Shown here: positions 63,048 through 64,000 of the stretch, piece after piece
Layout: each line of letters begins with the position of its first letter
Position numbering within the stretch: position 1 is the first letter of the stretch
Source of the DNA: Nocardioides anomalus
GTDB taxonomy: Bacteria; Actinomycetota; Actinomycetes; Propionibacteriales; Nocardioidaceae
DNA: 64,000 nucleotides
Assembly (NCBI RefSeq): GCF_011046535.1
Contig: NZ_CP049257.1
Location: forward strand, 992,001 to 1,056,000
Reading direction: 5' to 3'
The notes under the pieces: generated by a model
Told to the model about the DNA's origin: nothing
Seen by the model: only the letters and a program-made list of their open reading frames with translations
Databases searched by the model: none
Position numbers and translations under genes: made by a program

Positions 63048-63806
63048 ATGGCGTTCACCATCGGCGAGGTCGCAGCACGCACGGGCCTGACCCAGCGCTC
63101 GTTGCGCTACTACGAGGAGCTCGGGTTGCTCGAGCCGCGGCGCAGCGACGGCGGCCGCCGGGAGTACGACGGCGCGGCGCTCGACCGGCTCTACCGCATC
63201 CGCCTCCAGCGCTCCCTCGGTACGCCGGTCGCGGAGGTCGACGCCGACGCCGACCTGCTCACCGCCGCGCGCCGGCACCTGCGTGAGCTCGACGACGTGC
63301 TGGCCGACACCGCCCGCCAGCGCGAGCGGGTCCGGACCGTGGAGGCGAGGCTGCTGCGCGGCGAGCAGCCGCACCCGAGCGAGCTGCTCGACCTGCTGGC
63401 CGGGCTGGGGGACGGCGACGAGCCGTTCGCCGTGCGCCGCCTGACCCTGCTGGTCTACCGCGACGTGCTGGCCGCGCACGCGTTCCTCGTCGAGGTGTTC
63501 GGCTTCGCGCCCGGACCGGCGAGCGAGGAGCACGCCGAGGTCTTCGTCGGCGACGGCGTGGTGTGGCTGCACCACGAGTCGCTCGACTACGGCCTCCTCA
63601 GTCCGGTCACGTCCGGCAGCGCCAGCCACTGCATGGCGGTCGACGTCGACGACGTCGAGGCGCACCACGCGCGGACCAGCGCCGCGGGCGCCGAGATCGC
63701 CTACCCGCCGACGACCATGCCCTACGGCGTGCGCGAGTACGCCGCGCGCGACCGCGAGGGCGGGCTCTGGTCCTTCATGCAACCCCTGCCGGACGAGGAG
63801 GAGTGA
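63048..63806 (+). CDS. MerR-family regulator fused to VOC domain
   Basis: A 252-residue protein: N-terminal MerR helix-turn-helix (FTIGEVAARTGLTQRSLRYY, EELGLLEPRRS), a coiled linker to about residue 115, and a C-terminal VOC domain (LTLLVYRDVLAAHAFLVEVFGF ... MPYGVREYAARDREGGLW, in part) in place of the usual effector helix. The VOC part may sense a small molecule. Autoregulated through the promoter with 19-bp spacer. A VOC gene follows by one base. Confidence 0.92.
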   Translation: MAFTIGEVAARTGLTQRSLRYYEELGLLEPRRSDGGRREYDGAALDRLYRIRLQRSLGTPVAEVDADADLLTAARRHLRELDDVLADTARQRERVRTVEARLLRGEQPHPSELLDLLAGLGDGDEPFAVRRLTLLVYRDVLAAHAFLVEVFGFAPGPASEEHAEVFVGDGVVWLHHESLDYGLLSPVTSGSASHCMAVDVDDVEAHHARTSAAGAEIAYPPTTMPYGVREYAARDREGGLWSFMQPLPDEEE

Positions 63807-63807
63807 G

Positions 63808-64000
63808 ATGAGCGAGCTGACGCCGTACCTCTGCGTGCGCGACAGCCGCGCGGCCATCGCGTGGTACCAGCAGGCGCTGGGCGCCACCGTCGTCCACGAG
63901 CCGATCGTCATGGACGACGGCCGGGTGGGGCACTGCGAGCTGGCCGTCGCCGGCGCGCGCTGGATGCTGTCGGACGAGTTCGAGACCGCGGGCGTGGCCG
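63808..64000 (+). CDS. VOC family protein (PhnB-like), cut off at window end
   Basis: The first 64 residues: MSELTPYLCVRDSRAAIAWY at the start and LSDEFETAGVA at the end of the window, typical of PhnB/glyoxalase-like proteins (YLCVRDSRAAIAWYQQALG). It starts one base after the MerR-VOC stop and is probably controlled by it. The rest is outside the window. Confidence 0.85.
   Translation, partial: MSELTPYLCVRDSRAAIAWYQQALGATVVHEPIVMDDGRVGHCELAVAGARWMLSDEFETAGVA

Overview
The window is very GC-rich (about 72 percent), densely packed, uses many GTG starts and four-base stop/start overlaps, and carries actinobacterial signatures: leaderless genes, an IdeR/DtxR-type iron box, a mycothiol-era style DsbA/FrnE protein, fused CydDC, and branched-chain amino-acid operons with peptide leaders. 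Gene content and order fit a member of the Nocardioidaceae (Nocardioides-like); this is an inference from content, not from a marker gene. No rRNA, tRNA, CRISPR array, prophage or insertion sequence was seen.

Layout. 1-5.6 kb: a partial DGPF/YCII protein, an HU protein, a WrbA-heme oxygenase pair and gatCAB (tRNA-dependent amidotransferase). 5.7-13.1 kb: a cobalamin riboswitch followed by three exported proteins and a complete ECF transporter (T, fused double ATPase, S). The first two exported proteins look like the alpha (alpha/alpha barrel) and beta (DUF4430-like) halves of a transcobalamin/intrinsic-factor-type B12 binder split into two genes; I consider this the most interesting system here. 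13-25 kb: hydrolase, two permeases, ilvD, orphan secreted proteins, kynureninase, a 44-bp near-perfect inverted repeat, and small enzymes. 25-31 kb: a BlaI-type repressor plus M56 protease gene divergent from cydAB-cydDC (cytochrome bd oxidase), with two perfect BlaI-style dyads in the shared promoter.

31-35 kb: ilvBNC behind a leader peptide and terminator. 35-43 kb: secreted proteins, an ABC exporter, a DsbA-family protein and the iron-uptake operon efeUOB behind an iron box. 43-50 kb: ABC-F ATPase, serA, chorismate mutase, MocR regulator and its YczE-type membrane partner, and a methyltransferase with a probable homopolymer frameshift. 50-58.5 kb: leuB, ilvE, an ArsR-AHSA1-metallohydrolase cassette, a membrane Ser/Thr kinase, and cimA behind a leader peptide with three consecutive Ile codons. 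58.5-64 kb: TetR regulator, a 1.1-kb gene-free stretch made of minisatellites (13-bp and 16-bp units), an amidase, a possible type VII-secreted protein, and a MerR-VOC fusion followed by a VOC gene that runs off the end.

Themes. (1) Branched-chain amino-acid synthesis is spread over ilvD, ilvBNC, leuB, ilvE and cimA, and three candidate leader peptides with Leu/Val, Val/Leu/Ile and Ile-Ile-Ile codons suggest parallel attenuation. (2) Metal and cofactor supply: B12 (riboswitch + ECF), iron (EfeUOB) and heme turnover (heme oxygenase). (3) VOC domains recur as C-terminal fusions to three unrelated domains.
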